Shown here one piece after another: positions 5,997 through 6,024 of a stretch of DNA of 6,024 nt; the first letter of the stretch is position 1, and every line of letters starts with the position of its first letter. Source of the stretch: Bacteriovoracaceae bacterium (GTDB taxonomy: Bacteria > Bdellovibrionota > UBA1018); NCBI GenBank assembly GCA_947500275.1, contig CANMSW010000145.1, positions 1-6,024 of the forward strand, read 5' to 3'. A program made the translations under genes and the position numbers. Under the pieces are notes generated by a model. The model was given only the letters and a program-made list of their open reading frames with translations. It made no database searches and was not told where the DNA came from.

Positions 5997-6024
5997 GCGG
6001 GAACCAAGCACGAGTCTGACGAAG
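5987..6024. repeat. 38-base direct repeat, copy 2 (cut by window end)
   Basis: Starts exactly 130 bases after copy 1 and runs to the last base of the window with no sign that the similarity is ending, so the true repeat may be longer. Since 130 is not a multiple of three, a repeated protein-coding unit is unlikely. Confidence 0.85.

Larger units (their letters stand above)
5843..6024. other. Non-coding repeat-bearing tail after the SDR gene
   Basis: No gene with a recognisable product or ribosome site is seen on either strand. A minus-strand frame of 48 codons (5985 back to 5839) is open, but it crosses the repeats and overlaps the SDR stop, so it is not called. The stretch holds two copies of a 38-base repeat, a long imperfect inverted repeat between them and a short perfect hairpin at the edge of the second copy. 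Confidence 0.6.

Noticed and set aside
5857..6024. CRISPR array or integron attC sites as an explanation for the repeat
   Set aside because: Repeat spacing of 130 bases with a 92-base interval is too long for CRISPR spacers, and no GTTRRRY/RYYYAAC pair or nearby integrase gene is visible.

Overview
The window reads as a chromosomal segment of a Gram-negative bacterium with five protein genes. Gram-negative is inferred from a long lipoprotein with a lipobox, periplasmic-type cysteines and no Asp at +2, and from a GT-B glycosyltransferase of the kind that builds surface polysaccharides. Gene styles (a very large orphan lipoprotein coupled to a Nif3-family gene, and a CBS-receiver fusion) would fit a Bdellovibrionota/Oligoflexia-type organism. 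That placement is an impression only, because nothing in the window is diagnostic of taxonomy. No tRNA, rRNA, CRISPR array or transposase gene is visible.

Layout, left to right. Bases 1-703 (minus) hold the first 234 codons of a Nif3/DUF34 family protein whose C-terminus lies off the left edge. Bases 700-2955 (minus) hold a ~751-residue predicted lipoprotein of unknown family. Its stop codon overlaps the nif3-like start as ATGA, so the two form a co-transcribed and probably translationally coupled pair. A divergent intergenic region (2956-3099) separates this pair from a plus-strand gene (3100-3930) encoding a CBS-domain pair fused to a C-terminal receiver-like domain. That gene converges, 26 bases apart, on a minus-strand family-4-type glycosyltransferase (3957-5102). 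An 83-base divergent region (5103-5185) contains a compact inverted repeat next to the glycosyltransferase GTG start. It is followed by a plus-strand NAD(P)-binding atypical SDR of the HTATIP2/TIP30 type (5186-5842).

The right end (5843-6024) is non-coding as far as can be judged. It contains two near-identical 38-base segments exactly 130 bases apart, with hairpin-forming sequence between and at the edge of them. The second copy is cut by the window end, so this looks like the start of a repeat array or a multicopy structured repeat.

The genes do not make one obvious pathway. The lipoprotein-nif3 pair is an operon; the CBS-receiver, glycosyltransferase and SDR genes appear to be separately transcribed single genes. 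The items most worth following up are the CBS-receiver fusion, the 130-base-period repeat, and the hairpin that would pair with the ribosome binding region of the glycosyltransferase mRNA. I see no convincing undescribed multi-gene system.
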